Shown here in pieces: positions 1 through 8,769 of a stretch of 64,000 bases of DNA. Each line of letters opens with the position of its first letter. The stretch's first letter is position 1. The stretch is from Raineyella sp. LH-20 (lineage in GTDB: Bacteria; Actinomycetota; Actinomycetes; Propionibacteriales; Propionibacteriaceae): the NCBI RefSeq assembly GCF_033110965.1, contig NZ_CP137003.1:2108001-2172000 (forward strand), written 5' to 3'. Position numbers and translations under genes: made by a program. The notes below the pieces were generated by a model. It was given only the letters and a program-made list of their open reading frames with translations, was not told the DNA's origin and made no database searches.

Positions 1-161
1 AACAGGGGCATCCAGCCCGGATCGTCCAGGGCGGTCACGTCCGAGTGGCAGACGCCGGCCGCTTTCACCTCCACCACCACGGTCCCTGGGCGGGCCTGTG
101 GTTTGGGCACGTCGTTGAGTTCGAGCGGGGTGTCCGTCCCGGTGAACTGCCAAGCCTTCAT
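1..161 (-). CDS. Zinc-dependent alcohol dehydrogenase, N-terminal part
   Basis: The first 53 codons of a medium-chain, GroES-fold alcohol dehydrogenase are present; the rest lies beyond the left edge. The start MKAWQFTG is followed by the linker PLELNDVPKP and then AAGVCHSD, whose Cys is the first catalytic-zinc ligand of the family. The ATG at 161 is preceded by AAGGAGA at a good distance, so the start is firm. The family oxidises alcohols or reduces aldehydes with NAD(P) in the cytoplasm. The substrate cannot be told from this fragment. Confidence 0.85.
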   Translation of the reverse strand, partial: MKAWQFTGTDTPLELNDVPKPQARPGTVVVEVKAAGVCHSDVTALDDPGWMPL

Positions 162-411
162 CGGAGTCTCCTTCGACGCTGTGGCCCACCCGGTGGTCGC
201 CGACCACGCGGAGCGGCGGGTGGACCGCGCCCACGGGCTCCTTCAGGATACGGGTGGGGGGATCACCTGGCTGGCCTTTCACTGCCCTTTCACCTGCCAC
301 TGCCGTTTCAGCTGGCCCTTCACGGAGCTGTCCGGGCCCCTGGCGGCGACGTGACGGGGACGACGCCAGGATGCCCCCTGGGGCATCCCGTCGAGTCGCT
401 ACGATCCAGCC
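162..411. other. Intergenic region with tandem motif
   Basis: These 250 bases separate two divergently transcribed genes. I see no credible gene. Between about 272 and 338 the motif CCTTTCAC and variants recur four times at roughly 11-20 base steps. The right end holds the palindrome and -10 element listed separately. Short plus-strand frames here lack a ribosome binding site and a recognisable product. Confidence 0.5.
369..388. promoter_or_regulatory. Perfect palindrome over the -35 region, with -10 TACGAT
   Basis: GGATGCCCC-CT-GGGGCATCC is a perfect inverted repeat. A -10 hexamer TACGAT follows at 400-405 and the ATG of the nitrobindin-like gene sits six bases later at 412, so the transcript is probably leaderless and the palindrome covers the -35 position. 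That placement suits a repressor operator. The regulator is unknown. Confidence 0.45.
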
Positions 412-885
412 ATGGAGCTCACCGCCAACCTCGTCCCGCTCGCCCGGCTCGTCGGCACCTGGGCCGGCGAAGGCGCCGGGGAATACCCGACCATCGCCCC
501 GTTCACCTACCACGAGGAGATCACCTTCGCCTTCGTCGGCAAGCCGTTCCTCGTCTACACCCAGCGCACCCGCGCCGCCGACGGCAGCCCGCTGCACATG
601 GAGACGGGCTATCTGCGCCACACCGGCGACGGACACCTGGAGTTCGTCCTCGCCCTGCCGACCGGCCAGGTCGAGTTGGCCGAGGGCGCGCTGCGCACCA
701 CTGAGGACGGTCTGACGGTCGAGTTGGACGCCCAGGTCTGGGCGACCTCGACCGCCAAGGACGTCTCCGCCACGCGGCGTACGTACCGGATCAACGGTGA
801 CGTCCTGGAGACGGTGCTCGACATGGCCGCGGTCGGCCGGCCGATGGCCCGCCACCTGGAGTCCCACCTGGTGCGCACCGCCTGA
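412..885 (+). CDS. Nitrobindin-like heme-binding protein (DUF1794/FABP-like)
   Basis: A 157-residue protein of the nitrobindin group, a ten-strand beta-barrel related to the THAP4 C-terminal domain. The family signature GTWxGxGxGxYPT is at residues 15-27. His148 and His152 near the C-terminus fall in the region that supplies the proximal heme ligand. Known members bind ferric heme and react with NO or peroxynitrite in the cytoplasm; a role in this organism is inference. There is no Shine-Dalgarno. The ATG is six bases behind TACGAT, which suggests a leaderless message. The convergent neighbour is ung, with a small hairpin between the two stops. Confidence 0.85.
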   Translation: MELTANLVPLARLVGTWAGEGAGEYPTIAPFTYHEEITFAFVGKPFLVYTQRTRAADGSPLHMETGYLRHTGDGHLEFVLALPTGQVELAEGALRTTEDGLTVELDAQVWATSTAKDVSATRRTYRINGDVLETVLDMAAVGRPMARHLESHLVRTA

Positions 886-892
886 GGGACGT

Positions 893-920
893 CGCGTCCG
901 CCGGGAGATGGCCGGACGCG
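893..920. terminator. Hairpin between convergent genes
   Basis: CGCGTCCG at 893-900 pairs with CGGACGCG at 913-920 around a 12-base loop that can pair a little further. It lies between the stop of the nitrobindin-like gene and the stop of ung, so it could end transcription from both sides. No U-tract is present, as is common in this GC-rich sequence. Confidence 0.45.
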
Positions 921-967
921 GACCGGGGCCGACGGCGGACCGGGGTCGGCCGCGGGGTGCGACGCTG

Positions 968-1654
968 TCAGGAGCGGTGCCGCAGGTCCCAGTCGACCGG
1001 CGTGCCGCCCTGCTCCGCCAGCAGGGCGTTGGCCCGGCTGAACGGCCGGGACCCGAAGAAGCCGTTCCGGGCGCTGAGCGGTGAGGGATGGGCGCTCTCG
1101 ATCACCGGCACAGGCGTCAGCAGCGGCGCCAGGTTACGGGCGTCGCGCCCCCACAGGATGGCCACCAGCGGTCCGCCGCGCCGGGCGAGGGCCCGGATCG
1201 CCGTCTCGGTGACCTCCTCCCAGCCCTTGCCGCGGTGCGAGGCGGGCTTGCCGGGCTGGACGGTCAGGCACCGGTTGAGCAGCAGCACGCCCTGCTCGAA
1301 CCAGCCGGTGAGGTCCCCGTTCGGGGCGGGCGCGATGCCGAGGTCGGCCTGCAACTCGGCGTAGATGTTGCGCAGGCTCGCCGGCAGCGGCGACACGTCG
1401 GGGGCCACCGAGAAGCTCAGCCCCACCGGATGGCCCGGCGTGGGGTACGGGTCCTGGCCGACGATCAGCACCCGGACGTCCGCCAGTGGGCGGCTGAACG
1501 CGCGCAGCACCCGGTCGCCCGCCGGCAGGTAGCCACGTCCTTCGGCCATCTCGGCGCGCAGGAAGTCACCCATCCGGGCCACCACCGGTTCCACCGGGGC
1601 CAGCACCTCGGCCCAGTCGGGTGCCACCAGGTCGTGGAGCGGAAGACGGGTCAT
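968..1654 (-). CDS. ung: Uracil-DNA glycosylase, family 1
   Basis: A 228-residue Ung that removes uracil from DNA to start base excision repair. The water-activating motif GQDPYP is at residues 66-71 (catalytic Asp68), the uracil-binding segment LLLNRCLTV follows, and the minor-groove loop HPSPLS begins at His189. Length is normal for the family. Its ATG at 1654 overlaps the stop of the upstream transporter in an ATGA junction, so translation of the two is probably coupled. Their functional link is not obvious. Confidence 0.97.
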   Translation of the reverse strand: MTRLPLHDLVAPDWAEVLAPVEPVVARMGDFLRAEMAEGRGYLPAGDRVLRAFSRPLADVRVLIVGQDPYPTPGHPVGLSFSVAPDVSPLPASLRNIYAELQADLGIAPAPNGDLTGWFEQGVLLLNRCLTVQPGKPASHRGKGWEEVTETAIRALARRGGPLVAILWGRDARNLAPLLTPVPVIESAHPSPLSARNGFFGSRPFSRANALLAEQGGTPVDWDLRHRS

Positions 1655-2892
1655 CGTACGGTCTCCTTCGGGGGCGCGGTCGGGGTCCGGCGCGGCATCC
1701 GTACGGAGGCGAGCGCCGCCAGGCCCATCAGCAGGGTAGCCGTGACGTACGCGAACGGGATGCCGGCTCGGTCGGCGATGACTCCGGCGAGCACCGGGCC
1801 GAGGATCTGACCGGTGTCGGAGGCCATCGAGAAGACCGCGACCGGCGTCCCGGAGCGGGGTCCGGCGATGTCACCGACCGTCGCGGCGGGCGCGGTCCCC
1901 ATCAAGGACACCGCCAGCGCATTGACGCACAGCACGAGGATCAGGGTCCAGATGTCGGGGACGAACGCCACCGCCAGCATCGCCACCGCAGCGATGATGC
2001 TGCCGGCGATCATCGCCGGGCGCCGGCCCACCCGGTCGACGAACCGGCCGGCCGGCCGCAGCGCGACGGTCTGGACGACCGAGGCGACCGCGATCGCCAG
2101 ACCGGTCCAGACCGGATCGCGATGCAGCACCTCGACGACCAGCACCGGAGTGAGGGAACTGCGGATCCCGAGCGAGCTCCAGCCGTTCGCGAAGTTGCAC
2201 ACCAAGGCGGCCTGGTAGCGCGAGTCGGCGAGGATCTGCCGGAACGGCCGACTGTCCGACCGCGCCGTCCCGGGGGCGCCGTCGGGGTCCGTCGTCGGCC
2301 GTGGACCGCGCAGCCGGAGCAGACCGACGAGCGCAGCGGCGACCAGGGTGGCGGCATAGAAGTAGAACGGGGCACGGATCGAGACTGCCGCGAGCAGGCC
2401 GCCCAGCGCCGGGCCGGCCATGTTGCCGATCAGGAAGCCGGTCTGGAAGGTGCCGGTCGCCCGGCCGCGGTGGGAGTCCGGCACCGAGCGGATCAGCAGG
2501 GTCATCGCGGAGACGGTGAACATCGAGGAGCCGATGCCCCCGGCCGCCCGGAACAACAGGAGTTGTTCGTACGACTGGGCGGCGCCCATCGCCGCGCTCG
2601 AGGCCGCCACGATGAGGATGCCGACCGCGAGGACGGTCCGTTCGCCGGCACGTCCGATCATCCGGCCGGTGAACGGGCTGGTGACCAGGCGCATCACCGC
2701 GAAGGCCGAGACGACGAACCCGGTCTCCACCTGACCGACGCCGAAGGACCGGGCGAACACCGGCAGGACTGGGATGACGACCCCGAAACCGACCGCCACG
2801 AAGAAGGAGATGACCGCAAGCACGTACACGTCGGCCGGCAGGCGGCCGGCGCCGGTGCGCGGTGCAAAGGTGGGAGGGGTCACTGGGGGCAT
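1651..2892 (-). CDS. MFS transporter
   Basis: A major facilitator superfamily permease of 413 residues with about 12 hydrophobic segments. It shows the MFS loop 2-3 signature as [13 protein letters not shown] and a second copy as [13 protein letters not shown] in the C-terminal half, which fits the DHA1 drug/proton antiporter group. The substrate is unknown. The frame stays open upstream to 3048, but that extension is Pro/Ala-rich low-complexity sequence, so I place the start at the ATG at 2892, just before the first hydrophobic segment. The ribosome binding site there is weak, so the start is not certain. It overlaps ung by four bases. Confidence 0.85.
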   Translation of the reverse strand: MPPVTPPTFAPRTGAGRLPADVYVLAVISFFVAVGFGVVIPVLPVFARSFGVGQVETGFVVSAFAVMRLVTSPFTGRMIGRAGERTVLAVGILIVAASSAAMGAAQSYEQLLLFRAAGGIGSSMFTVSAMTLLIRSVPDSHRGRATGTFQTGFLIGNMAGPALGGLLAAVSIRAPFYFYAATLVAAALVGLLRLRGPRPTTDPDGAPGTARSDSRPFRQILADSRYQAALVCNFANGWSSLGIRSSLTPVLVVEVLHRDPVWTGLAIAVASVVQTVALRPAGRFVDRVGRRPAMIAGSIIAAVAMLAVAFVPDIWTLILVLCVNALAVSLMGTAPAATVGDIAGPRSGTPVAVFSMASDTGQILGPVLAGVIADRAGIPFAYVTATLLMGLAALASVRMPRRTPTAPPKETVR

Positions 2893-3051
2893 GTTAGTGC
2901 GCCGGGCGGTGGGGTCGGATGCCGGCGGGGCGGGAGCCGGACGGGCCGGGTCGCCGGATGGGGCGGTTGCCGGATGGCCCGGTACGGAGGCCGGCACGGT
3001 GACGGGTAGCTTTGGGGATGCCACACCAGCGACGTTCCAGGGAGTCACCGC

Positions 3052-4425
3052 GTGGACCAGATGACCGACCAGGAAGCTGCGGAACCTGCCGCAGGAGCCC
3101 CTTCAGGGGCCGCGGCCACCGTGCCCGAGCCACCGGACGCCATCGACCGGCAGCGCGGTGGGCCGGCGGGGGGCGGCACGGGATCGGGTGAGGTGGGATC
3201 GGCAGCCTCCGTGCCCGGCCCGATCAGGGTCGCGGCATCGTGGATCTGGCGGCTGTTGCTGATCGGTGTCGGGATCTTCGCGCTGGGCAATCTGCTGCGC
3301 TACTTCTCGGGCCTCACCGTTCCGCTGGCGGTCGCCCTGCTGCTCGCCGCGCTGCTCACCCCGGCGAAGGCCTGGCTGGTGCGCCGCGGCATGCCCCAGG
3401 CGTTGGCGGCGGCGCTCACCCTGGTGGTCGGCCTGGTGGTCGTCCTGGCGGTGCTGTCGGGGATCGTCCTGCAGGTGGTCGGCCAGGGGCCCACTCTGGT
3501 GAGTTCCTCCCAGGCCGGCGTGATGAAGCTGATCGACTGGCTGAGCAACGGCCCGTTGCAGCTCGCCCCGGAGCAGGTCCAGGGTGCGATCGGCCAGATG
3601 TCGACGCAGATCCCGCAGCGGCTCGAGGGGTGGGCGGGCCAGATCCTCGGCGTCGCGGCCGGCGTCGGCTCGTCGGTGGCCAGCTTCTTCGCCGGGATGT
3701 TCACCGCCCTGTTCGCGCTGTTCTTCTTCCTCTACAGTGGCCGGTTCCTGTGGGCCTCCTGCCTGCGGATCGTGCCGAAGCGGGCCCGCCCGGCGATCGA
3801 CCGCGGTGCCACCCTGGGCTGGCGAGCACTGATGGACTACGTACGGTCGACCGTCCTGGTGGCCGCCGTCGACGGCATCGGCATCATGATCGGGGCCTTC
3901 GCCCTGCAGGTGCCGATGGCCGGAGCGATCGGTGCGTTGACCTTCCTGGCAGCCTTCGTGCCGATCGTCGGTGCCGTTGTCGCCGGGGCGATCGGCGTGC
4001 TCATCGCGCTGGTCACCAAGGGCTGGGTCGCCGCGCTGATCATGCTCGGCGTGGTGATCGTGATCCAGCAGCTGGAGGGGAACGTGCTCCAGCCCTTCCT
4101 GATGGGCAAGGCCGTGTCGCTGCATCCGCTGGCCATCCTGCTGGGCATCAGCATCGGCGTCACCCTCGGCGGGATCGCCGGTGCGGTGGTGGCCGTGCCG
4201 GTGGTCGCGTTCGTCAAGGCCTTCTCCGACTCGTTGGGCGCACGCGACTGGTTGCGGCTGGCACCTGCTGCCGATCTGAGGCTGGGGCGTCACGACATCG
4301 TGGCCAGTAACGCCCTGGGCGGGGGCACCGAGGAGACGCTGCGGCGGCAGCTGGATCCGACCGCCCCCACCACCGCCGACCTCGAGCGCCGGCAGCGTCG
4401 GTCGCGGCGGACGCCGAAGGACTGA
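3052..4425 (+). CDS. AI-2E family membrane transporter
   Basis: A 457-residue protein of the AI-2E (UPF0118, TqsA/PerM-like) family. A hydrophilic Ala/Pro-rich N-terminus of about 60 residues leads into roughly eight membrane segments, starting near IWRLLLIGVGIFALG. The conserved C-terminal half includes the QQLEGNVLQPFLMGKAV block typical of the family, and the protein ends in a charged tail of about 65 residues. Members export small molecules or act as Na+/H+ antiporters; transport of AI-2 itself is not implied. The GTG at 3052 is followed three codons later by an alternative ATG at 3061. It is transcribed divergently from the MFS gene. Confidence 0.9.
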   Translation: MDQMTDQEAAEPAAGAPSGAAATVPEPPDAIDRQRGGPAGGGTGSGEVGSAASVPGPIRVAASWIWRLLLIGVGIFALGNLLRYFSGLTVPLAVALLLAALLTPAKAWLVRRGMPQALAAALTLVVGLVVVLAVLSGIVLQVVGQGPTLVSSSQAGVMKLIDWLSNGPLQLAPEQVQGAIGQMSTQIPQRLEGWAGQILGVAAGVGSSVASFFAGMFTALFALFFFLYSGRFLWASCLRIVPKRARPAIDRGATLGWRALMDYVRSTVLVAAVDGIGIMIGAFALQVPMAGAIGALTFLAAFVPIVGAVVAGAIGVLIALVTKGWVAALIMLGVVIVIQQLEGNVLQPFLMGKAVSLHPLAILLGISIGVTLGGIAGAVVAVPVVAFVKAFSDSLGARDWLRLAPAADLRLGRHDIVASNALGGGTEETLRRQLDPTAPTTADLERRQRRSRRTPKD

Positions 4426-4523
4426 GCCACCCGGATCGTACGGCCGGGACCGGACCCTGAGCCTGCCCTGATTCGGTCCGAGCCGGGGTGGGGTGCGCCG
4501 ACCGGCGCTCCTATGGTTGACGC

Positions 4524-5657
4524 ATGGACACCCCTGACCTGAGCCGGATCCTGGCAGACCTGGCCGCCGGCACGATCGACACCGCGGAGGCCAGCCGGCG
4601 GATCGAGGAGCTCCAGGGCGGCGCGTCGCGACCTGCGGCACCGGCACCCGACGACGCCGGCCAGTCCGGGGCCGCCACCGGCGGTGGGGCCGAGGCCGCG
4701 GGCCCGGACGCCGACGGCCCGACCAGCAGCGGCACGTCGAACGATGCCGGCACCGGTGACGGCGCGGCTGCCACGGCAGCCGGATCCCACGACACCTCGG
4801 GGAGCGGCCCGTCCAGCGCCGAGACCTGGGCCCAGACGGCCAGCGCCGCGCAGGCTGCCGGCGACTACCTGCGTGACGTCTTCCGCAGTGCCCGCCAGGC
4901 CGCGGTCAAGGCGGCCGACGCGGCCGCCGAGGCGGCGGGGAGTCGCCCGCGCAGCGGCAATCCGGAGAGCCCCACCACCGAGGCGGGTGGTGCGGCCGGT
5001 CGGCCGACCGGCGTGCAACGGGTGTCGGTCCGGGTGACCGGCAAGCGGGTGCGGATCGTCGTCGACCCGTCGGTGACTGCGTGTCACGTGACCGGCGACC
5101 ATGTCCTGCGCCGCCACCCCGATCTGATCGAGGTCACCGCCGAGGGCGACTTCCGACCCCACCTGAGCGGGGTGAAGCTGCTGCCGTTGCCTCGCCGACT
5201 CGACGACCTGTGGCGGGCGGGACGCGGGGACGGACTGTTGATCCGGGTGAATCCGGCGATGGTGCTCGACGTCGAGGTGACCGCCGGCAACCTGCACCTG
5301 TCGAATGTGCCGCGACTCGGCCGGGTGCGGCTCACCGCCGGCGGTGCGAGCATCGAGGGTTTCGAGGTGGTCGAGGACGCCTTGCTCCAGGCGGCGATCG
5401 TCCAGATGAGCGGGACCGTACGCTCGGGCCGGTCCCGGATCCGGGTGGAATCGGGACAGCTCTCGCTGCGCCTCGGCGACGAGTCCAACGTGACGGTGGT
5501 CGCCGACTCGCAACTGGGGCGGGTCACCTGGTCCGGGCAGCACACCGGCTCGGGTGACCAGGTGGTGATGGGCAACGGCTCGGCCCGACTCGACGTGGGC
5601 GTGGTGATGGGCCACGCCGGGGTGAAGATCGGCGGCGACCCCGCGTCGGAGGCCTGA
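4524..5657 (+). CDS. Uncharacterised protein, SHOCT-like N-terminus and beta-rich C-terminus
   Basis: A 377-residue protein. Residues 1-30 (ILADLAAGTIDTAEASRRIEEL) resemble the short amphipathic SHOCT-like segment that begins many DUF4097/YvlB-type proteins. An acidic Ala/Gly/Thr-rich linker runs to about residue 165. The remaining 210 residues alternate hydrophobic positions as in a beta-helix or DUF4097-type adhesin fold. There is no signal peptide or membrane segment. The ATG stands six bases after TATGGT (4512-4517), so the message is probably leaderless. Function is not known; in related proteins the SHOCT-like part is thought to mediate oligomer contacts. Confidence 0.7.
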   Translation: MDTPDLSRILADLAAGTIDTAEASRRIEELQGGASRPAAPAPDDAGQSGAATGGGAEAAGPDADGPTSSGTSNDAGTGDGAAATAAGSHDTSGSGPSSAETWAQTASAAQAAGDYLRDVFRSARQAAVKAADAAAEAAGSRPRSGNPESPTTEAGGAAGRPTGVQRVSVRVTGKRVRIVVDPSVTACHVTGDHVLRRHPDLIEVTAEGDFRPHLSGVKLLPLPRRLDDLWRAGRGDGLLIRVNPAMVLDVEVTAGNLHLSNVPRLGRVRLTAGGASIEGFEVVEDALLQAAIVQMSGTVRSGRSRIRVESGQLSLRLGDESNVTVVADSQLGRVTWSGQHTGSGDQVVMGNGSARLDVGVVMGHAGVKIGGDPASEA

Positions 5658-5968
5658 TCCCGGCCGGCGCTGAGACTGGCCGCCGAGCCGCGCAGGGCAG
5701 GGGCCCCGGGGACAGCAGTGGCTGAGGGGTGGCAGTGACGGAGTGGTGGCCGTGGCGGAGGGGAACAGCACGAGGGGCGTACGACCCGGTGATGACAGAC
5801 ACCGGACCGTACGCCCCTCACTGTCCAACCCTCAGAGCTGTCGACCCCTCACGGTGTTGATCCACGCTGTTGACCCCCGAGGCTGTTGACCCCGGGAGCT
5901 GGCGAGCCCCAGCGGTGCGGCCCCCGAACGGTGCGGGGCCCCGACCGTGTGGTGGGGCCCCGTGGGTG
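5658..5968. other. Convergent intergenic region with hairpin and degenerate tandem repeat
   Basis: This 311-base gap lies between the stops of the SHOCT-like gene and greA. It holds the strong hairpin at 5772-5819 and then, at about 5837-5896, four degenerate copies of GCTGTTGACCCC with a 12-17 base period. No gene is credible here. Confidence 0.6.
5772..5819. terminator. Strong bidirectional hairpin
   Basis: GAGGGGCGTACG pairs perfectly with CGTACGCCCCTC, and an inner CCGGT/ACCGG stem extends it around a ten-base loop. It sits between convergent genes and should terminate transcripts from both sides. There is no U-tract. Confidence 0.7.
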
Positions 5969-6472
5969 TCAGTGCGCTTCGATGTTGAGGATGGTGACGC
6001 TCGCGATGGCGCCTGTGGGGGTGTCGAACTGGACCGCCTGCCCGACCGCCGCGCCGAGGACGGCCTGGCCGATCGGGGACTGCGGGCTGTAGACATCGGT
6101 GTCGGACAGCGAGGGATCCAGCTGTGCGTTCTCGCGCGACCCCAGGAAGAACGACTCTGTGTCGTCCTCGTCGCCGTCCCAGGCGATCGTCACGACGGTG
6201 CCGACGCCCACCACATCCGTGTCCGCGGGGCCCTCGCCCACCTGGGCGGTGCGCAGGATGTGCTCGATCTCGGTGATCTTCGCCTCCTGCTGGCCCTGCT
6301 CCTCACGCGCGGCGTGATAGCCGGCGTTCTCGGAGAGGTCGCCCTCTTCGCGGGCCTGGGCGATCTTCTTCGAGATCGCCTCCCGGTTGCCCTTCAGTGC
6401 CTCCAGGTCGGCGGTGAGCTTGTCGTAGGCCGCCTGGGTCAGGAACACGGTGTCGGTAAGGTTCTCTGCCAT
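5969..6472 (-). CDS. greA: Transcription elongation factor GreA
   Basis: A 167-residue GreA. The N-terminal antiparallel coiled coil (to about residue 75) carries the acidic tip segment REEGDLSENAGYHAAREEQ, which reaches into the RNA polymerase secondary channel and stimulates cleavage of backtracked RNA. The C-terminal FKBP-like domain (SPQSPIGQAVLGAAVGQAV) binds the polymerase. TAGACT lies six bases before the ATG, so the message is probably leaderless. The order greA - DUF4307 - mca is the same as in Mycobacterium (Rv1080c-Rv1082). Confidence 0.97.
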   Translation of the reverse strand: MAENLTDTVFLTQAAYDKLTADLEALKGNREAISKKIAQAREEGDLSENAGYHAAREEQGQQEAKITEIEHILRTAQVGEGPADTDVVGVGTVVTIAWDGDEDDTESFFLGSRENAQLDPSLSDTDVYSPQSPIGQAVLGAAVGQAVQFDTPTGAIASVTILNIEAH

Positions 6473-6547
6473 CCCCGCAGTCTAGCCCACCCCTGTGACC
6501 CCGCCCCGGGATCGGGTCGCCGATCGGCCGGTCGGCGCACCGGGATC

Positions 6548-6979
6548 TCAGGCCAGTCGACAGCCCGCCACCGAGATCGCGTCGGCCCGGCGTACGGTCC
6601 GCAGGGTGCCGTCGACGGTGACCACTTCCTGGTCGGCGGGGGGGACGGTGATCTCGGCGTCGCCGATGTGCTCGTAGTTCTGTGCCTGGGCGCGCACCGT
6701 GCAGACCGCGGCGCGATGCGGATCGGTCCGGGCGACCTGCAGCGTGAAACCGGCCTGTTGGTCGTCGATCACCCAGTGTGCGGTCAGTGTCGCCTCCACC
6801 GGCGGTCGCTGGGAATTGTGGAGGGCCAGCTGCAGGTACCACCCCAGCGCCACCACGACCGCGACGGCGATCACCACGCGGAGCAGGGTGGCCCGGCCGG
6901 CCCCGCCCGGATAGCGGCGCGCGATCCGGGCGATGTCGGCGGGGTCGTCGGTCAGTGCCCGGATGCTCGTACGTGCCAC
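6548..6979 (-). CDS. DUF4307 membrane-anchored protein
   Basis: A protein of about 143 residues with a short cytoplasmic N-terminus, one membrane segment (RVVIAVAVVVALGWYLQLAL) and an extracytoplasmic beta-sandwich-like domain with two Cys (AVCTVRAQ and SVAGCRLA) that could form a disulfide. It matches the DUF4307 family found between greA and mca in many actinobacteria. I prefer the GTG at 6979; an upstream start at 7030 would add 17 residues. Function is unknown. Conserved placement beside mca hints at a redox or envelope role, but this is inference. Confidence 0.8.
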   Translation of the reverse strand: MARTSIRALTDDPADIARIARRYPGGAGRATLLRVVIAVAVVVALGWYLQLALHNSQRPPVEATLTAHWVIDDQQAGFTLQVARTDPHRAAVCTVRAQAQNYEHIGDAEITVPPADQEVVTVDGTLRTVRRADAISVAGCRLA

Positions 6980-7152
6980 CCGCCCATTGTGCCCCGCGAC
7001 CAGGCGGCCGGGCGCCGCGCGGAGCGGCACGGACCCGAGCCACCCGGCACGGCCGGTGAGGCGGACCGGCGGGGGCGCGCCCGATCAGGTCGGCGTGGCA
7101 GGATGCACAGCGTTGCGATGGACCGGGAAGGACAGGGCTGGAGGGAGTGTCG

Positions 7153-8112
7153 ATGAGCACACGGCAGGAACCGCACGAGGACCATCCGAGCGTCGGAGGG
7201 TGGAGTCCTGCGCAGCGGGTCGACGCGCTCGGCCAGCGGCTGCGCCTGCTGCATGTCCATGCCCACCCCGATGACGAGTCCAGCAAGGGTGCCGCGACGA
7301 CGGCCCGCTACGAGGCCGAGGGCGTCGACGTCGTCGTGGTGACCTGCACCGGCGGGGAGATGGGCGACGTCCTCAACCCGGCGATGGACCGCCCCGAGAT
7401 CGTCGCGGACCTGGCCGAGGTGCGACGCCGCGAGATGGATGCGGCCCGCGACATCCTGGGGATCGACCAGATCTGGCTCGGTTACCACGACTCCGGACTG
7501 CCCGAGGGCGATCCGCTGCCGCCGCTGCCGGAGGGGACGTTCGCGACCCTCGACCCTGCCGAGGCGGCTCGGCCGCTGGTCGGGATCATCCGGCGGCTCC
7601 GCCCGCACGTCGTCACCACGTACGACGAGAACGGCGGCTATCCGCATCCGGACCACATCCAGACCCACCGGGTGGCGATGGAGGCGGTCCGGCAGGCGGC
7701 CGATGAGTCGCTGCACCCCGAGCTGGGCCCGGCCTGGCAGGTGCCGAAGGTCTACTACCAGATGACCCTCACCGCGGGCCGTTGGCGGGCGCTGAACGAC
7801 GCGATGAAGGCGCACGGCCTGGAGGGGGCGTACGACGAGCGGCTCACTCATCGCCCCGTGGACGAGGCCTACCAGCGGCGCATCACCACCCGGGTGCCCT
7901 GCGCCGACTACTTCGAGGTGCGCAACCGGGCGCTGCTCGCCCACGCCACCCAGATCGACCCCGACGGGATGTGGTTCGCCTGCCCGCTGGAGATTGAGAA
8001 GGAGGCGTGGCCGACCGAGGACTACGAGCTGGTGATCAACCACACCGACGCCACTGTGCCGGAGGATGACCTGTTCGCCGGGATCGCGGCGCCTCACCCG
8101 ACCGTCCGCTAG
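7153..8112 (+). CDS. mca: Mycothiol S-conjugate amidase
   Basis: A LmbE-like zinc amidase of 319 residues. The metal-binding motif HAHPDDE is near residues 36-42 and a second metal site HPDH near residue 170. The block YHDSGLPEGDPLPPLPEG is typical of Mca rather than MshB. Mca hydrolyses mycothiol S-conjugates in the cytoplasm and releases mercapturates for export, detoxifying electrophiles and antibiotics. The ATG at 7153 has GGAGG eight bases upstream, which is better placed than for the in-frame GTG at 7147. The gene shows that this organism uses mycothiol. Confidence 0.95.
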   Translation: MSTRQEPHEDHPSVGGWSPAQRVDALGQRLRLLHVHAHPDDESSKGAATTARYEAEGVDVVVVTCTGGEMGDVLNPAMDRPEIVADLAEVRRREMDAARDILGIDQIWLGYHDSGLPEGDPLPPLPEGTFATLDPAEAARPLVGIIRRLRPHVVTTYDENGGYPHPDHIQTHRVAMEAVRQAADESLHPELGPAWQVPKVYYQMTLTAGRWRALNDAMKAHGLEGAYDERLTHRPVDEAYQRRITTRVPCADYFEVRNRALLAHATQIDPDGMWFACPLEIEKEAWPTEDYELVINHTDATVPEDDLFAGIAAPHPTVR

Positions 8113-8122
8113 GGTCGGGGCC

Positions 8123-8476
8123 ATGCTTCAGCTCGAGGTCAACGGCGGTGCGGCGAGCGGCTCGACCGAGATCATCGTCTTCGGGGTGCTCGCTCTGGCC
8201 ATCGTGGCGATCGGGCTGCTGCTCTTCCGCTCGCTGCGGAAGATCGACGTGCCGTACGCCGCCGACCTGCGACAGGGCGGGGGACAGCCCGGCGCGCCGG
8301 AGTCGACCGGCTCCGGCGAGGCGAGCGGGGACTCCGGCGAGGAGAGCGGGCCACACGGTGCCGACCGACCCGACGGCGCCGAGGAGGCCGACCGGCCACA
8401 CGGTGCCGAGCACGCCGTGGCGCCCGAGGAGACCGATCGGCCCGACACTCCCGAGGAGCGTCCACAGCAGGGCTGA
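8123..8476 (+). CDS. Small single-pass membrane protein (Rv1083-like position)
   Basis: A 117-residue protein with an extracytoplasmic N-terminus of about 15 residues, one membrane helix (IIVFGVLALAIVAIGLLLF), a short basic stretch (RSLRKIDVPYAADL) and a long acidic Gly/Glu/Pro/Asp-rich tail with repeats such as ADRP and EEADRP. A similar small membrane protein follows mca in mycobacteria. TAGGGT lies seven bases before the ATG, suggesting a leaderless transcript. Function is unknown. Confidence 0.75.
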   Translation: MLQLEVNGGAASGSTEIIVFGVLALAIVAIGLLLFRSLRKIDVPYAADLRQGGGQPGAPESTGSGEASGDSGEESGPHGADRPDGAEEADRPHGAEHAVAPEETDRPDTPEERPQQG

Positions 8477-8769
8477 CCGCTCGGCGGGATCCTTCGTACG
8501 CCTGCGCGTCTCGTACGCCTGCGCGAGCGTGGTGCTCGACGTGGTCGCGTCCGCCCGGTGTGGGACGGCAGGTGGGTCCCCGCTCGTACGCGACAACACG
8601 ACGAGGGGTGCATGCGGTGTTTCAGCAGTGTTACTTGGTATTTCAGTGCTGTTAAACCCTTGCCGTTCCACGGCGGATGGCGGCCCTGCCGCCGGCCGGC
8701 GCTACGCCGCCGGGCGCTAACGTGTGGGGCGTATCGCCGCCCGGGTGGTACGAACCAGATGGGACAGCC
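8477..8769. other. Upstream region of the amino-acid ABC operon
   Basis: A 293-base gap. It contains a 17-base tandem duplication (unit TCGTACGCCTGCGCG plus two bases) at 8494-8527 and an unusually AT-rich patch at 8617-8660 with the direct repeat listed separately. A possible -10, TAACGT, lies near 8718. I see no gene. Confidence 0.5.
8617..8655. promoter_or_regulatory. 18-base direct repeat with 21-base spacing, candidate operator
   Basis: GTGTTTCAGCAGTGTTAC at 8617-8634 recurs as GTATTTCAGTGCTGTTAA at 8638-8655, with 13 of 18 bases equal. The 21-base period puts both copies on one helix face. The AT content contrasts with the GC-rich surroundings. It precedes the ABC transporter genes by about 115 bases, so a regulator of amino-acid uptake could bind here; this is inference. 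Confidence 0.4.

Noticed and set aside
2893-3048. N-terminal extension of the MFS transporter to 3048
   Set aside because: Pro/Ala-rich, no ribosome binding site, and it would leave no promoter space for the divergent gene.
3103-4647. 514-codon open frame antisense to the AI-2E gene
   Set aside because: Composition is His/Arg/Gln-rich with no domain; it mirrors codon bias of the real gene on the other strand.
4290-5828. 512-codon minus-strand frame over the SHOCT-like gene
   Set aside because: Low-complexity Arg/Gly product crossing a terminator hairpin; the plus-strand gene has a start signal and coherent domains.
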